Assembly (NCBI GenBank): GCA_022494885.1
Contig: JAGVSM010000470.1
Span: 124,001-188,000, forward strand
DNA from: Micrasema longulum
Taxonomy: Eukaryota; Arthropoda; Insecta; Trichoptera; Brachycentridae
Length of the DNA stretch: 64,000 nt
Direction: 5' to 3'
The position numbers and the translations under genes are program-made. The notes under the pieces were generated by a model. It was not told the DNA's origin, did no database searches, and saw nothing but the letters and a program-made list of their open reading frames with translations. Every line of letters starts with the position of its first letter. Position 1 is the stretch's first letter. This document shows positions 22,662-33,923 of this stretch, one piece after another.

Positions 22662-22902
22662 CAACCATGTTATTTATATTAATTATTAATATTTAGAAAT
22701 AAATATATAATGTGTCCCATAAATGAATTACGTCAAGTACGTGAATTCCCATACTCTAATTTCGGGTATTTCCAGTGATTAATTTACTTGAATAGTAGTA
22801 AAAGTACAAGATTATTGAAAATTAACTTTTATGGGTACTTAACTAAAATATTAAAATTGAATTAAGAAAATTCAATGGTAGTAGAACGGGAACAATAATA
22901 TT

Positions 22903-23014
22903 ATGGAGTATGTTTTTATTTACTTAAGAATTGATATGTTATTTAGACATATATTAATTCTTAAGTATTTTATAATCATATGCCTACTGAATAAAATGTA
23001 ACCTATACTCCGTA
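22903..23014. repeat. Palindromic AT-rich repeat
   Basis: Inner arms ACTTAAGAATTGATATGT (22,922-22,939) and its near-complement (22,947-22,966) lie within outer arms that share GGAGTAT on the left and ATACTCC on the right. It looks like a decayed foldback element. Confidence 0.55.
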
Positions 23015-24070
23015 AGAAGTAACATTTTTAGATAGACAATATTCATTTTTAAATCAATTCAAGATGTTCATGATAAAATCTATCCACGGTCTTATTTATT
23101 TTATTGTAACATAATAATATCTACATAAATTAGCCATTATATGAAATAACAAATCTTAAAAAAAACACAAACATAAAGAAATACTTACATGCATAAAAAA
23201 CTTTTTGTTTCGTAAAAAAAATAATTTAATTGATTTATTATATGCAAATATACACATTCCAAAAAAAATAATAACGTATCTCTAACTTCATGAGGCTAAG
23301 AGCCCTGTGTTGAGTTGGAATACAACATAATGGAAAGTGGAAGCATGCATATGGGTTCTTTGTTAAGAAAAAATATGAAAAACCAATTATAGAAAATAAA
23401 AATAAGTTCCCATTTATGTAGATATGTACATAATTAAAAACTCAAGTCAGAAATAAACTTTTGTAATTGGATGAATACATGGCTGGAAGGGCGAGGGCGC
23501 CAGCGCAGCGCCATAGAAAAACTATTAACCATAGACTCATCTCTAGACCAAATTATTTATATTCTGTGATCTTTAATGGTTCACGGGTATTTTTAGAAGT
23601 GTCAGTAGAACACAGCGTGGGGTCTTTGAACCCGTCACTAGGATGTAGGAGTGAACAATAATAAAGGTCGTATCATGATGCATCTCGATGGATTCAGTTC
23701 TAATAAATACAATATTTAAAGTACAAAGTCTTCCCCAGAACTGATCGTAATCTACAGAACACCAGAATACTTTAAGTCGGTATTTTAGACGCCGCTGGTT
23801 GCAGCCATAACTGATGATTTTTACGTCAGTTGTAAAGAAACTAGAAAGTGCTTCTTACAGGACTGAGATTTAGCAGCTAAAAGGTGCAATTAAATAAAAT
23901 GAAGAAGGTTCATAATTGGATAATTTTTGTTTTCGGGGTGACGTTTTGAGTGTGTATTTTTTTCTCGTTCTCATTTTTAATAACACATTGAGAGCTTGGC
24001 GATGACGAGCAATTTGCTAGAGTAAAAATAATTGCATTAAAATAAAAATGCACGGCTATTTAATTAATTC
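23015..24070. other. No recognised feature
   Basis: AT-rich sequence with one GC-balanced patch near 23,470-23,800. No known motif in either strand. Confidence 0.35.
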
Positions 24071-24071
24071 G

Positions 24072-24165
24072 TGCCCAGTGACCGGATTACCGACCACATC
24101 TGACGGAATGAAATTTCACGAAGAAACGGAAAAAAGTCTAGATATTAATTTAACGTAAAAACATA
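24072..24165. repeat. Decayed hammerhead family F copy
   Basis: The minus strand at 24,073-24,107 retains TCCGGTCACTGGGC and part of helix II (GGTCGGT), matching the 10.5 kb copy but with the core lost. The plus-strand ATG at 24,108 opens MKFHEETEKS, comparable to MEFHQELS in other copies. Confidence 0.5.
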
Positions 24166-24725
24166 ACGTTGAATTATTTAGATAAAACCTTTATTCCAAC
24201 TTAAATTAAATTATGTATTCTTCTCCTGCATACTACAATCTAACATTTTTTATTTAATTTATTATGGCTTTTACTTTTACCATTCTTGGTAATACTGGCT
24301 AGAAACAAACAGTATTTACAAATTAATGTTAAATGGGAACAAAACAATATTACGGACAAGGTAGAAAAAAAAGATTAACCTTAAACAAATTTAAAAAACA
24401 CAGAACAAAATAGTTTTTAAAATTAAAATAATAACAATAGGAAATAAAACTAAAATCGCAATAATAATATACATTACTAAGAAAAACACCTAAAACCTAG
24501 ATAATACATATTTTACAACAAAAATACATATATTAACATCAATGTTATATTCATTCATGATTCACGAAGCGATTATGAAATTTGAAAAGCTAATTTAGCC
24601 TAACTTTTCTATCGTCAGCTAAAACAATAACAGCGCAGATATTTGTAAGTTAAACTACTACGCCTAAAAATATTTTTTTTATGGCAATATTTGTATAAAA
24701 CTACTTATATTTCTGTCTATAAGGT
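24166..24725. other. Very AT-rich, nothing recognised
   Basis: No coding signal or shared repeat was seen between the decayed family F copy and the SINE at 24,729. Confidence 0.4.
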
Positions 24726-24728
24726 TTT

Positions 24729-24977
24729 ACCCTCATGGTGTAATGGTCAGCGTGTTTGCCCACCTTTCAAGAGGTCTCGGGTTCGATTCCCGACATGGTT
24801 GGTACGAAATATTTATTTGAAAGGATGCTTTCACACTAGAATATTTCATAGTCTCTGAAGCGTAAGACTGATCATTTTACCTTCATGAAACGAAAATGAT
24901 CAAGATACGCTGAGAATGGTGTACCAATGCAGTGCCCTATGCGCCATTAGGTGCGGAAAGGGAATGATGAATGATGA
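24729..24977 (+). repeat. tRNA-derived SINE, family B, copy 1
   Basis: The head CCTCATGGTGTAATGGTCAG (A box) and GGGTTCGATTCCCGACATGG (B box) fold like a tRNA half. The body contains GCGTAAGACTGATCATTTTA and GTACCAATGCAGTGCCCTAT and ends in GAATGATGAATGATG. This is the best full-length forward copy. Others are at 28.1, 37.3, 40.1, 49.0, 52.3 and 53.6 kb. Confidence 0.85.
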
Positions 24978-24979
24978 CA

Positions 24980-25560
24980 ATGAAGGTTTCGTCTCAAATG
25001 AACACGTAACCTTTTAAGAAAACAAATCGCGCACGATTTTCTTTTAGACTCTTGCATGTCGCTGCATTTTCGTATGTACTGGGTAAAACTAAAAACAGAC
25101 TATTTAAATTCTCGTTTCAATCAGCGCGCAGTGCGGGGCGCGGAGTATTATTAAGTCCACGAGTCGCATTGAGCCCATCAGTTTGTAAACATTTCCCCCT
25201 CGAGTAAATACAGTATCAGTCGGGTAGAAAGGTTAACGGAGGCCTAAATATCACGAGGCGAGCCCTCGGACGTGTCGAGCCTATTGGCATTTATTATTGT
25301 AGAGCGTACTTATAGCTGGCGGAAAGCAAGCTTAGCCCGGCTATGCATGTCCACATTACTCGGTGACATTTTCATAGCGAACGAGGCTACCAAAACGCTG
25401 GGATTAGGGGTAATCTAGAGGTACGTGCGAAGCCTATTTATGACTGACTGAGCACAAAACAACTTACGAGGAAATTATAAAAGAAAAACATAATTTCGGT
25501 CGTAAAACTATTACCTAATTTAAATAACGGTAAAAATACGCATAAATATATAATAATATG
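24980..25560. other. GC-rich unique sequence, possible regulatory DNA
   Basis: The stretch 25,125-25,440 is CpG-containing and much less AT-rich than its surroundings (for example CAGCGCGCAGTGCGGGGCGC). It contains no frame longer than a few dozen codons and no shared repeat. It might be a promoter, enhancer or unrecognised exon; nothing in the sequence decides between these. Confidence 0.3.
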
Positions 25561-25564
25561 ACAA

Positions 25565-25725
25565 AACCCGTGCTATGATTATTAACCACGAAATTAGCTA
25601 CAGTTTACAGCAATACAACGGGCCGTAGGTACTCAGGCCGAGAACTGCAAGCGCAAACCGAAAGCGCCCGTTACACGTTTGTTGTTAAACTGAAAACCGA
25701 ACCGAAAATTTAGAACGCTTTTGTT
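25565..25725 (+). repeat. Dispersed inverted duplicate, copy 1
   Basis: Shares TTTACAGCAATACAACGG, GCAAGCGCAAACCGAAA and CCGTTACACGTTT-like blocks, in order, with the reverse complement of 28,487-28,650. Similarity is clear over about 160 bp with scattered substitutions. No terminal repeats or coding potential were recognised. Confidence 0.65.
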
Positions 25726-26409
25726 CTATGCGATAGAGCGAAAGGGCTTCTCTTTAAGCGGTAGCGAATGATTTCTCTGAGAATGCAACCGTAAGACGGA
25801 GAACTGAAAAACAGATAAATTCGTTATATTATTATTCTTTTTACGCTTTACAAAGTGACTATATAAATTTAATGTTAACCTCAAATTCATAGTTTAAGGA
25901 AAACAATTTATTTTGTCTTCACATGCTACGGGTTCATTCAAATGATTATCGCGGCCCTGCGTAGAAACTATTACAATAACCGACACAAGACAATACAAAG
26001 GCATTTATTAATTGACGGGCGAATGGAGGAAAATAATACGAAAGGTTTAAAAAATAAGATAATTATTTGACATAAATATTACAGTGCAAATTAATTCTAA
26101 AATGTGGTTACGCATGATATTAATGAGAAAAGTAAAGTATATATTTTTTTGTTTGCAAATATTATTGAATTGTATTTCTTATTACAGGGATAGACGGAAA
26201 ACCGCAGAAATTTGCAAGTTCCGTGAAATAAATTTTGAATTCGTTACAATTTTCAATTACGAACAACAACAAAAAAACGTTTTGGAAAATTATAAGCAAA
26301 AAAGAGATAAGATTCAGTCATCCATGAAGACATAGTGATTGAAAATCAGAAAAAAACAGTCGTAGAACAATTCGGGTATTTCGGGTACATTAGATGCCTA
26401 GAACAGAAA

Positions 26410-26445
26410 TAACGGAGAGTCAAACTTGGTTATTACGAGGAAGGT
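26410..26445 (+). repeat. Short pogo/Tigger-like terminal fragment
   Basis: A GAGTCAAACTTGGTTATTAC block followed by GAGGAAG and GGGACCGACTGA matches 35,636-35,673. It resembles the CAGTCAAACCTCG-type ends of pogo/Tigger DNA transposons, so this is probably a relic end. The assignment is tentative. Confidence 0.4.
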
Positions 26446-26449
26446 GGGA

Positions 26450-26868
26450 CCGACTGAGAAAGCCCTCCCCCCCCTTTCCCCAAACTGTTTCGCATATTCA
26501 CTTCAAATCCGTAGAGAATGGGTGTTATGCAGTTATATAAGCGGCATTTGGTTTTCACTGAGAAAATATCTGATCTCCAAACAGCCTTCATACTGTTGAA
26601 TACGGCGCCAGCTAAAAAAAATGCAGGTGCAAAAAATTAGGCGTTGAAACATTTTTTTTTTTAAATGATTTCTTGCGATAAAAAACAACTTATTAATGAC
26701 AAAAAAATAGTAAAACGAGTGAATTTTTTTTTTCATTACTTTAAGAGTGGTACTACCATTTTTATATTTTCACAGCCAGGTTCATCTAAAAAAATAAAGT
26801 TCCTCAGTTTTTTTTTAGTTTTTTTTTTATTTAAAAAATCGCAATGGTTCTCGGTGTTTGGACACCCA
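26450..26868. other. No recognised feature
   Basis: Contains a C-rich run near 26,466-26,480 and several T runs. Opposed open frames here are AT/poly-T artefacts with no known motif. Confidence 0.4.
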
Positions 26869-26872
26869 CTAA

Positions 26873-27001
26873 TACCCGTATGCAGAGACAAAACTTAAGG
26901 TGAGGAAAGTACATTCTAATTTCAAATGCAAAGCATAACCCGAAGGTGAAGACAATAGAATGTGCTTTCCTCACCTTAAGTTTTGTCTCTGCATACGGGT
27001 A
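26873..27001. mobile_element. Young MITE with near-perfect 45-bp inverted repeats and TA duplication
   Basis: Left arm begins TACCCGTATGCAGAGACAAA and the right arm is its exact reverse complement with one mismatch in 45 bases, including CTTAAGGTGAGGAAAG. A TA lies at each end, the target duplication expected of Tc1/mariner-type insertion. The centre is about 40 bp and non-coding. The near identity of the arms suggests a recent element compared with the others here. Confidence 0.85.
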
Positions 27002-27032
27002 TAATCCTATGTTATGATTACTATATTATTTA

Positions 27033-27210
27033 AATCGGGTTGTGGTCCCGTGGCTAGTGTTGCGGACTCACAAATCAGAGGTCCTAGGTTCGAACCCCAC
27101 TCTACCCCAACTTGACTTTCTAATAGTGAGTTATTTACAGCTAGTTGAAAATGGTCACCAGTATTTAAATTTTTTTTCAAATAAACAAATAATATTTAAA
27201 CCGAAGCGTT
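27033..27210 (+). repeat. tRNA-derived SINE, family C, copy 3
   Basis: Head GGGTTGTGGTCCCGTGGCTA, A box, B box AGGTTCGAACCCCACTC, then CCCCAACTTGACTTTCTAAT and GTGAGTTATTTACAGC. The end is T-rich. It follows the MITE at 26,873-27,001 by about 30 bases. Confidence 0.85.
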
Positions 27211-27214
27211 TTTA

Positions 27215-27920
27215 TTGATAACTTTATTAGACATGAAGTATGGAGTTTTGGTAGTAGTTTTTCCTTTACTTTCCGGTTTTCGGCAAGTTGAATTGGCAAC
27301 CCTAACTGTAGCGTATGCAGTTATCGGTCAACACTCGTGGCGGATTTCGTTTGATGGTCCGCTGGAACTAGTTTATTAGTCTCCGCGGCCAAAAATACTC
27401 CCTTTCCAGGGACTGCAAGCTGCGCACGGCCCACACCGTCTTCCTGTTTCTAAATCGGTATCAGTCCTCTTCTAGAGAAAGGCGGTCCCGATGCATCTAT
27501 GTATGCACGTGCATAGCTCCCAAACAAGACATCAACGAATAGGCTAAATTAACAAATATCCTTGTATTATTTACTTACATATTACAGAAATTTAATTTAG
27601 CAGAGTTGGTGCGTAGTTTTGTTTTGTTTGTTTGAATTGTGCGCACCAAAATATCTTGCTGAAAATATCCTTTACCTTTCTGATCATCACATCGCTCTTC
27701 TCGGGAGAGAATACTTTCCATTCCTCGACATAGCACATTATTCTTCAGCCATTCGTTCTTCGTTACCTATTTTAATGTTCACAGCTTCACTTCCACGCGC
27801 GCCTGCCTTCCATCAATTTTTAAACAATCAACTATCAATGACAGTGATATATGTTAGCATATCTAATATGTATATCAGTATCCATTTAATACATAATACA
27901 TATTTATACAAAAAAACACC
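27215..27920. other. Mostly unique sequence; GC-balanced patch
   Basis: The part at 27,290-27,530 is less AT-rich and has no recognised protein frame. A 102-codon frame at 27,619-27,927 (+) contains no domain I recognise and runs into the next SINE. Confidence 0.35.
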
Positions 27921-27925
27921 AGTTT

Positions 27926-28108
27926 GAATCGGGTTGTGGTCCCGCGGCTAGTGTCTCGGACTCACGGCTCAAAGGTCCATGGTTCGAATCCCACTTTACC
28001 CCAACTTGATTCCCATTTTCTAATAGTGAGTTTTTTACAACTTGTTGAAAATGGCCCGTAAAATAAAATATTTGGGTACATGATAAGAACGCAAATATTA
28101 CTTTTATT
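27926..28108 (+). repeat. tRNA-derived SINE, family C, copy 4
   Basis: GGGTTGTGGTCCCGCGGCTA, B box GGTTCGAATCCCACT, CCCCAACTTGATTCCCATTT and the tail AAATATTTGGGTACATGATA are all present. This is one of the best-preserved copies. Confidence 0.88.
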
Positions 28109-28142
28109 AAAAAAAGTTGAACCATTCCCGCGCCTGATTATA

Positions 28143-28405
28143 TCATCATCATCATTCCCTTTCGGCACTTAATGGTACATAATGCACTGCATCTGTACAC
28201 CAAACGTAGCGTATCTTGATAATGTTTTTGTTACATAAAGGTAAGATGGTCAGTCTTACGCTTCAGGTAGCAGTCCAGGGACTATGAAGTATTCTGGTGT
28301 GAAAAAACCGTGTAAAATAAATATGTCATATCAACCATGTCGGGAATCGAACCCGAAACCTTTTGCATGGTTAGCAAATACGCTGACCATTACACCACGA
28401 GGCCG
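28143..28405 (-). repeat. tRNA-derived SINE, family B, copy 2
   Basis: Full-length on the minus strand: head GGCCTCGTGGTGTAATGGTC, B box GGGTTCGATTCCCGACATGG, CCAGGGACTATGAAGTATTC on the plus strand within the body, and a terminal ATG/CAT trinucleotide repeat (28,143-28,155) corresponding to the GATGATG tail of copy 1. Confidence 0.88.
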
Positions 28406-28486
28406 ACACGATAATATACCAACACTTATTATATATTTGTTTTAATAACTTGCTAGTAAAGCCCTTAAGCTCGATTACATAGAAAA

Positions 28487-28650
28487 AAAAGCGTTCTAAA
28501 TTTTTGATTTGGTTTTTAGTTTAACAAAAAACGTGTAACGGACGGTTTCGGTTTGCGCTTGCAATTCTCGTCCGGAATACAAACAGACCGTTGTATTGCT
28601 GTAAAATGTAGCGAACTTCGTTGTTGATAATTATAGAATGGTTTTAGTTT
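28487..28650 (-). repeat. Dispersed inverted duplicate, copy 2
   Basis: Reverse complement of the 25,565-25,725 segment, keeping TTTTACAGCAATACAACGG and GCAAGCGCAAACCGAAAC. The two copies are about 2.8 kb apart in opposite orientation. Confidence 0.65.
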
Positions 28651-28654
28651 GAAT

Positions 28655-29545
28655 GGACGACTCTATTAGCCACTGACGTGACAGTGAAGTTTTAACCATT
28701 ATAAAACAATGTAAAAAAAAATCGTTGCCAGGTTAAATAGGTAGGAACAAACGATTGAGAAAAATCACTTTTTTTTTAAGTTGTTTTTTTTTATTATGGG
28801 TACTATAAATAAGAAACATAAGAAAAAAAATTAAGAGTAACATTATTTAGAAAACGATGGTATCATATATTACGTTTGTATTCCGCTTCAGAACCGGATG
28901 AATGAGTTTGTTATTTTAATTATGAACAACCGTCTACAATATTATGAAACATTAATATTATTTTTATTGGTTTATGGCTGTGAAAGCATGTTTATGAAGT
29001 TATAAATAGTCCAAAACATCGACATTGCTTTTTTATATTTTCGAGTTTATATCAAATCGTATCATTTAACCCCTTTACTACTAGAATTTAAAAATAATTA
29101 ACAATTTTGTGTATGCGTCCGTGTAATTGAAATAAGAAATTGTTTTTATAGAAAGCATTGCATTATTCAATTATGTTTTACATTAAAATAAAATTAGATC
29201 GTAAATTCATTAAAGTTTTAAAAACTAAATTATTAAGTTTGAGATCTAAAAATTAATAAATCATTGTATTATAAAACTGTTGATTTGTATTTTAATTGTT
29301 TTTAAATTGTTTGTTAATTTGTTGTATTTTAAGTGTGTATTTAAGTATAATATTAAATAAATGTATCTATGTACATTACTTTATTGTGATTCATGATTGT
29401 GTACATAGTCCCTACTTAACACGGATATACGAGTATATAGCAAGCACATAAAAATAATTCGTTGTGTCATAATAACATGTAATTTAGTATAAATATATTT
29501 TTTAAATATGTTAATATTCCAAAAATAAATAATATAATCCATATA
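28655..29545. other. AT-rich, nothing certain
   Basis: The segment 29,270-29,370 ends in ATTAAATAAATGTATC and resembles a LINE 3' UTR but no coding remnant precedes it. No gene was recognised. Confidence 0.35.
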
Positions 29546-29549
29546 TAAA

Positions 29550-29710
29550 AAAAAATCTATTTGAAGCACTAACTTTGTTGCTATAAAACAATAAATATAT
29601 AACAACTTTGTTTTTCACCACTTATTTTTTATTTATTCTACCGACCGGTTACAATATTTCATTTAGTCCACTCTTGTCTAGTTTTAAAGATCGTATCCAT
29701 CTCACTACAC
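29550..29710 (+). repeat. Diverged family G fragment
   Basis: ATTTGAAGCACTAACTTTGT, then CACCACTTATTTT and CTACCGACCGGTTAC follow the same order as the left arm of the 21.3 kb copy. The hammerhead core is no longer recognisable. Confidence 0.5.
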
Positions 29711-29714
29711 ACCT

Positions 29715-30245
29715 CCCATCTTTACAAGAACAACGTGACAAAAAGACTTAGCTCCATATGTTTCGATTTAAAATTAAGTAAACACTGTGAAAATAAAATA
29801 GGATAAGATTCATTAGTTAATTTTGCAAATCAACTCTAGGACAGAGACATCCAAATGTCCTCGCCGCTAAACTGTATAACTCCTACTTTAAAGACACAAC
29901 AGAAAATGATCATTTAAGCCTCTCTTCTTCTAATAATATGTAAACAGGGTCACAGCTATAAATGACAATGTTTTCTTTTCCAGATAATTTCTCTCAATTT
30001 AATAATCTACTTTCATTTAATATTTTTTTTCTCTACACGTTTTTTTGTTTTTTTCTATTTCTTATTTTCCACTTACATGGATAAAAAAAACCTAAATGTA
30101 ACTTTCAATTTCAATTTTATGTTTCTATTTTTCATATTTATATTTACATCTACACCATAGATTTCTTGAAGTATTCTAGATTTAATTTACCCACACACAG
30201 GCCATGCCTATGTGGGATTTCTGTGTTTTAATAATTATTATTATT
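29715..30245. other. No recognised feature
   Basis: AT-rich with C/T-rich runs near 30,000-30,060. No repeat family or protein motif was recognised. Confidence 0.4.
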
Positions 30246-30250
30246 TTTTT

Positions 30251-30413
30251 GCACCACAACAGGCCAGGAGGCCCAATTACAGCGGTGAATTACATCACAG
30301 AACACCCAGGCTTGAGAAAAATCACATTTAATTTTGTGTTCTCACCGGGAATCGAACCCGGAACCTTCCGTCTGTGAGTCAAGCGTCTTGACCACTACAC
30401 CACGGAGGCCGCC
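30251..30413 (-). repeat. tRNA-derived SINE, family A, copy 2
   Basis: Best copy of the family. Minus-strand head GGCGGCCTCCGTGGTGTAGT, A box GGTCAAGACGCTTGAC, B box GGGTTCGATTCCCGGTGAGA, body CTCAAGCCTGGGTGTTCTGT, and an A-rich 3' end (plus-strand TTATTTTTTT before GCACC). Confidence 0.9.
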
Positions 30414-30414
30414 A

Positions 30415-30970
30415 ATCATAATAAAGTGTTGTATGCAATAAAAAACTGTAAAAAATGTAAACAAAAAAAATGAAAATATTTTCATTTTTTGAATTAAAAA
30501 ATATAGCATAATAAAACTAAACTACATATTTTTTTAGTTTTTTTTAAAGTGAAGTCAATATATTTTCAATTATTCAATCTGTTGATTTATCGTTTAGACC
30601 TACAGTACCCGCGTTTCCTTTTTAAAGGTAATACAAACACATGCAGGTCAAAATAGATACACGAGATAAGCCACAAGCGGAACCAAAACACTCCATCTCT
30701 CGTGAGCTAGTTCCTACAACACACCTCATGATGCTTCGGATAAACAAAAGGCGGACACAAACTAATCTTATACTGAACAGGAGGAACATCGGTTTATTTA
30801 GATTAAATTATCTTAATCAGTATACAGATGGGAGTATTGCACACTGCCAGCCAGAAAAATTACACATGTCGGGTCGTACAAATCCACACGACGCGGTAAA
30901 ATAAAGGTTGATTGATTTTTATTATAATTTTAATTCATTGCAACTGGGAAATGGGAAAACATTTTTGAGC
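30415..30970. other. No recognised gene
   Basis: An 87-codon frame at 30,641-30,904 (+) is polar and basic (for example INKRRTQTNLILNRRNIGLF) but matches no family I recognise. It precedes a LINE remnant and could belong to a mobile element. Confidence 0.3.
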
Positions 30971-30974
30971 AAGT

Positions 30975-31490
30975 TTGTCGCAAGAGGCAAAATTATCAGT
31001 TCACAATGGAGTCCTGGTCACGACCCTGATGTATGAGAGCGAAGTATGGACTTGGAAAAACAGGGATGAAAGTAGGCTATATGCTGTTGAAATACGAGCT
31101 CTCGGGCGAATGTGTGGTAAAACTATGTACGATAGATGCACAAATGTTGAGATCCATACATTAAGCAAGGCTGAGATAAGCATTATCGACAAAATCACAA
31201 AAGGAGCTCTGCGTTAGTTTGGACATGCAGAGCGAATGGACAGCGAAAGAACGGCTAAAAATATTTACGATGCGAATGTTGATGGGTGCAGAAATAGAGG
31301 AAGACCGAGAAAGACATGGCATGACCAAATGCAACAAATACTTGAAGATGGACATGTTAAAAATCGGAATAATCGGCACGCGTGCATGAACAGACGTAGA
31401 GGAAGCGAGATCTGTATGCAAATATAGAGTGATCTGGCGTTCTATCCTCTCTGCCTACCCTTACGGGGAAACAGCGTGATGATTTTGCTG
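30975..31490 (+). pseudogene. RTE-like LINE C-terminal domain and 3' UTR, one internal stop
   Basis: One frame runs from 30,975 to a TAG at 31,425-31,427, with a single internal TAG at 31,215-31,217. Landmarks in order are VHNGVLVTTLMYESEVWTWK, DESRLYAVEIRALGRMCG, then stop-FGHAERMD, GRPRKTWHDQMQQI and an HACMNRRRGSE end. This is the conserved tail of craniofacial-development-protein-like LINE polyproteins, where the stop position normally holds the W of RWFGH. A 3' UTR with CCTCTCTGCCTACCCTTACG and a GTTGTTGTTG end follows. The 5' part of the element is missing. Confidence 0.85.
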
Positions 31491-31499
31491 TTGTTGTTG

Positions 31500-31560
31500 T
31501 TGGAATATGGAAGTCTAGGCATTTACTGGGCTTATGACCTGTCATTATGTTATGTCCGCA
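31500..31560 (+). repeat. Foldback repeat family D fragment
   Basis: GGAATATGGAAGTCTAGGCA and GGGCTTATGACCTGTCATTA directly abut the end of the LINE tail. Confidence 0.65.
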
Positions 31561-31564
31561 TGCT

Positions 31565-32995
31565 CAACTTACGAGCGGATGTGGAAAAAGAAGATGAAGG
31601 AAATACGTATCCCTTACACGAATGTTTGCATGTGAATCGTGATTTACAATATCTTAGATGTAGCTATTAACATGTCTATTTATCAAACGTCTATGATAAG
31701 AATGTGTGTTTTCATTATATTAGTTGGAGTAAACTACACAAATACATTACTATAGTCCTTAAAATATAGCTTGATCAACATGACAGCTGCTAAACTAATG
31801 TCAATAGTGATGGGAAATTACTGATCACTAATCGTGTACCGATCAAATCGATTTTATTCGTTTTTTCATGCAAACATGAAACTTTGTTTCCGAAAATTGA
31901 TATAAAAACGCAAAAACAAGCCTATTATCGTGTGTTTAAGACAATTATTCACGAAAAAATAAGACATTTATACTTTTTTCATGAACAACATCAGATTAAT
32001 TATTTTTTTATTCGATTTTACATTGATCAATTTGTCCATCTCTAAAGTTTTTGCAAAATGATGTAACCTTGTAAGAACGTTGTTAGTAATAAGGTTGATT
32101 TTTTGTTTTTCTTGTTTTAAAGCTGATTTTATATATATATGTGGATTTATATGTCAAGCATTGTATTAAAAAAATAAATTAACATACCAGATACAAATGA
32201 TTTTTCGTGTGTCAATATAAATCTTTTCTTAGACGTTACAACAAAGTTATGTCGTCACTTTTGCTGACAACTGTCATTCTAATCAAGCTATATTTTATGG
32301 ACTATAAGTACCGAAAGCTCGGTAATTTAACAAGCTCGTGTAGTACTCGAATGCTGCCCCGCGGACGATACCGCTATGGCGCACTCAAAACATGATGTTA
32401 TGCATACGACTTAATTAACGGTGAATTATAATACTTTTCCACATATTCTGATATCTGAATAAGTTTTCCCTGACTTGGAGTTAATTCGAGAGCGCGAGTG
32501 CGCATTCACCTATGCCGAGAGATCGGTAACAACTTTCATAATAACTGTATCGCTGAAGAAATATTCATACGTACGATCGACAAGATAAGTAAACATTTTG
32601 CGGCCGAATATTAATAAGTCTGTATAAACAATAATGAAATGTTTTTCTTTTTACAACAAAGCGCCTCGGAGATACCATCGGTTATGATAACGTAATTTGC
32701 ATTTTTAAAATAAATTTTTGGTATTATAACTTGGGTTCAGCTTCGTAACGTTTTCCTTTACTTTCAAAGGTTAATGTCGTTTTAAATACAATCACGACGT
32801 ACTTTTTAATTGCACGAATTCTTCTAGCGCAAATTACAAAAAGTACGGGATATTAATAAATCATCATCTTTATACAGGTTTCACTTAATGATTTTAATGT
32901 GTCTTTCCCATTTCTTTCAGCTGTATAACTAGCTGACGCGAAACGACGCTGTAATGACTTTAGCTATCTGAAATCTAAAAAGTTTTTAGTATTTG
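31565..32995. other. No recognised gene
   Basis: Mostly AT-rich. A small GC-rich patch at 32,330-32,390 has MLPRGRYRYGALKT on the plus strand, probably chance. No shared repeat was recognised. Confidence 0.35.
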
Positions 32996-32999
32996 CAAG

Positions 33000-33415
33000 T
33001 ATTTGTTGACATGGTGGTTTTCTTCCCTGGGGAGTTATTATGATCTAAATTTGTTGCAACAAAGAGGAATCTGAGACTCCCTAAAGAGGAAATTCAGTTT
33101 GTCAACAAACATTAGGACATACTCAAAATATTGCTGAATTAACTAAACGTTTTTTAGGCGTTGTCTAGTAGGTATAATAATCACTCATTCATCTCGTTTC
33201 AGCTGGTTTACTTCACAAAAGTCAACAAATGGAAGAGTTGGAGAAATGTGGATGTTTAAACAGGCAGAATGGTTAATATTACACAGTTTGTAAAGCAAAC
33301 GCTTAAACAGGCCGATGAAAGCTCATAAGCCCTGTAATTGCCTACACTTTAATTTCCCTTCACATTATTTTTTTCCCTCTCAGTTGCAACAAATTTAGAC
33401 CTGAAATTTTAATTA
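33000..33415 (-). repeat. Foldback repeat family D, longest copy
   Basis: The left end is palindromic (TTTGTTGACA near 33,002 against TTGTCAACAAA near 33,100; CCCTGGGGAGT against ACTCCCTAAAG). ATCTAAATTTGTTGCAAC at 33,041 is inverted at 33,379-33,396. Between them lie the family blocks TTCACAAAAGTCAACAAATG, GGCAGAATGGTTAATATTAC and CATAAGCCCTGTAATTGCC. It gives the best outline of the element. No reading frame is present. Confidence 0.65.
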
Positions 33416-33419
33416 AGTC

Positions 33420-33915
33420 ATTATATAAAATGTTTAATATGCTTCTACATAAAATTAAGTTAACAGATAGCAAGAATTTTTTTTAAAAATAAAATAAAAT
33501 ATGAGTAAAGCAAATAAGCATAGAAAAAAATGTATATTGGAGTGACATATGAATAATGGAAGTAAAATTTTGAACACTGTACAGTTTTCCTTAGAACAGG
33601 TTTCCCTAGTAAAGAGCACTCTAAATTTTTTTTAGTTTAAAAATATTACATACATAATAATATGAAAAAAAGAATAAAAGAGTTAGAAAATTTTTAACTG
33701 TAGGATTTTTTATGGCTGAATAAAATGTAAACATCATAAAGTGGCACATTATAGATAGCTGTTAAAACTACATAAATATTAATTATGATTTTTTTATCAT
33801 ATAATACAAATTAATTACATTCCTAGGAGTTACTACAGCTCAATTCAGGAATTAAATAATATTAACATTATTTTAAAAAGCACATATTCAGAACAACAAA
33901 GAAACAAAGCGAGTT
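33420..33915. other. AT-rich, nothing recognised
   Basis: No motif or shared repeat was seen upstream of the reverse-transcriptase remnant. Confidence 0.4.
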
Positions 33916-33923
33916 TAACGTCT

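Noticed and set aside
24729..24805. Functional tRNA gene
   Set aside because: Same reasoning: it is the head of SINE B, with the conserved body and tail attached in several copies.
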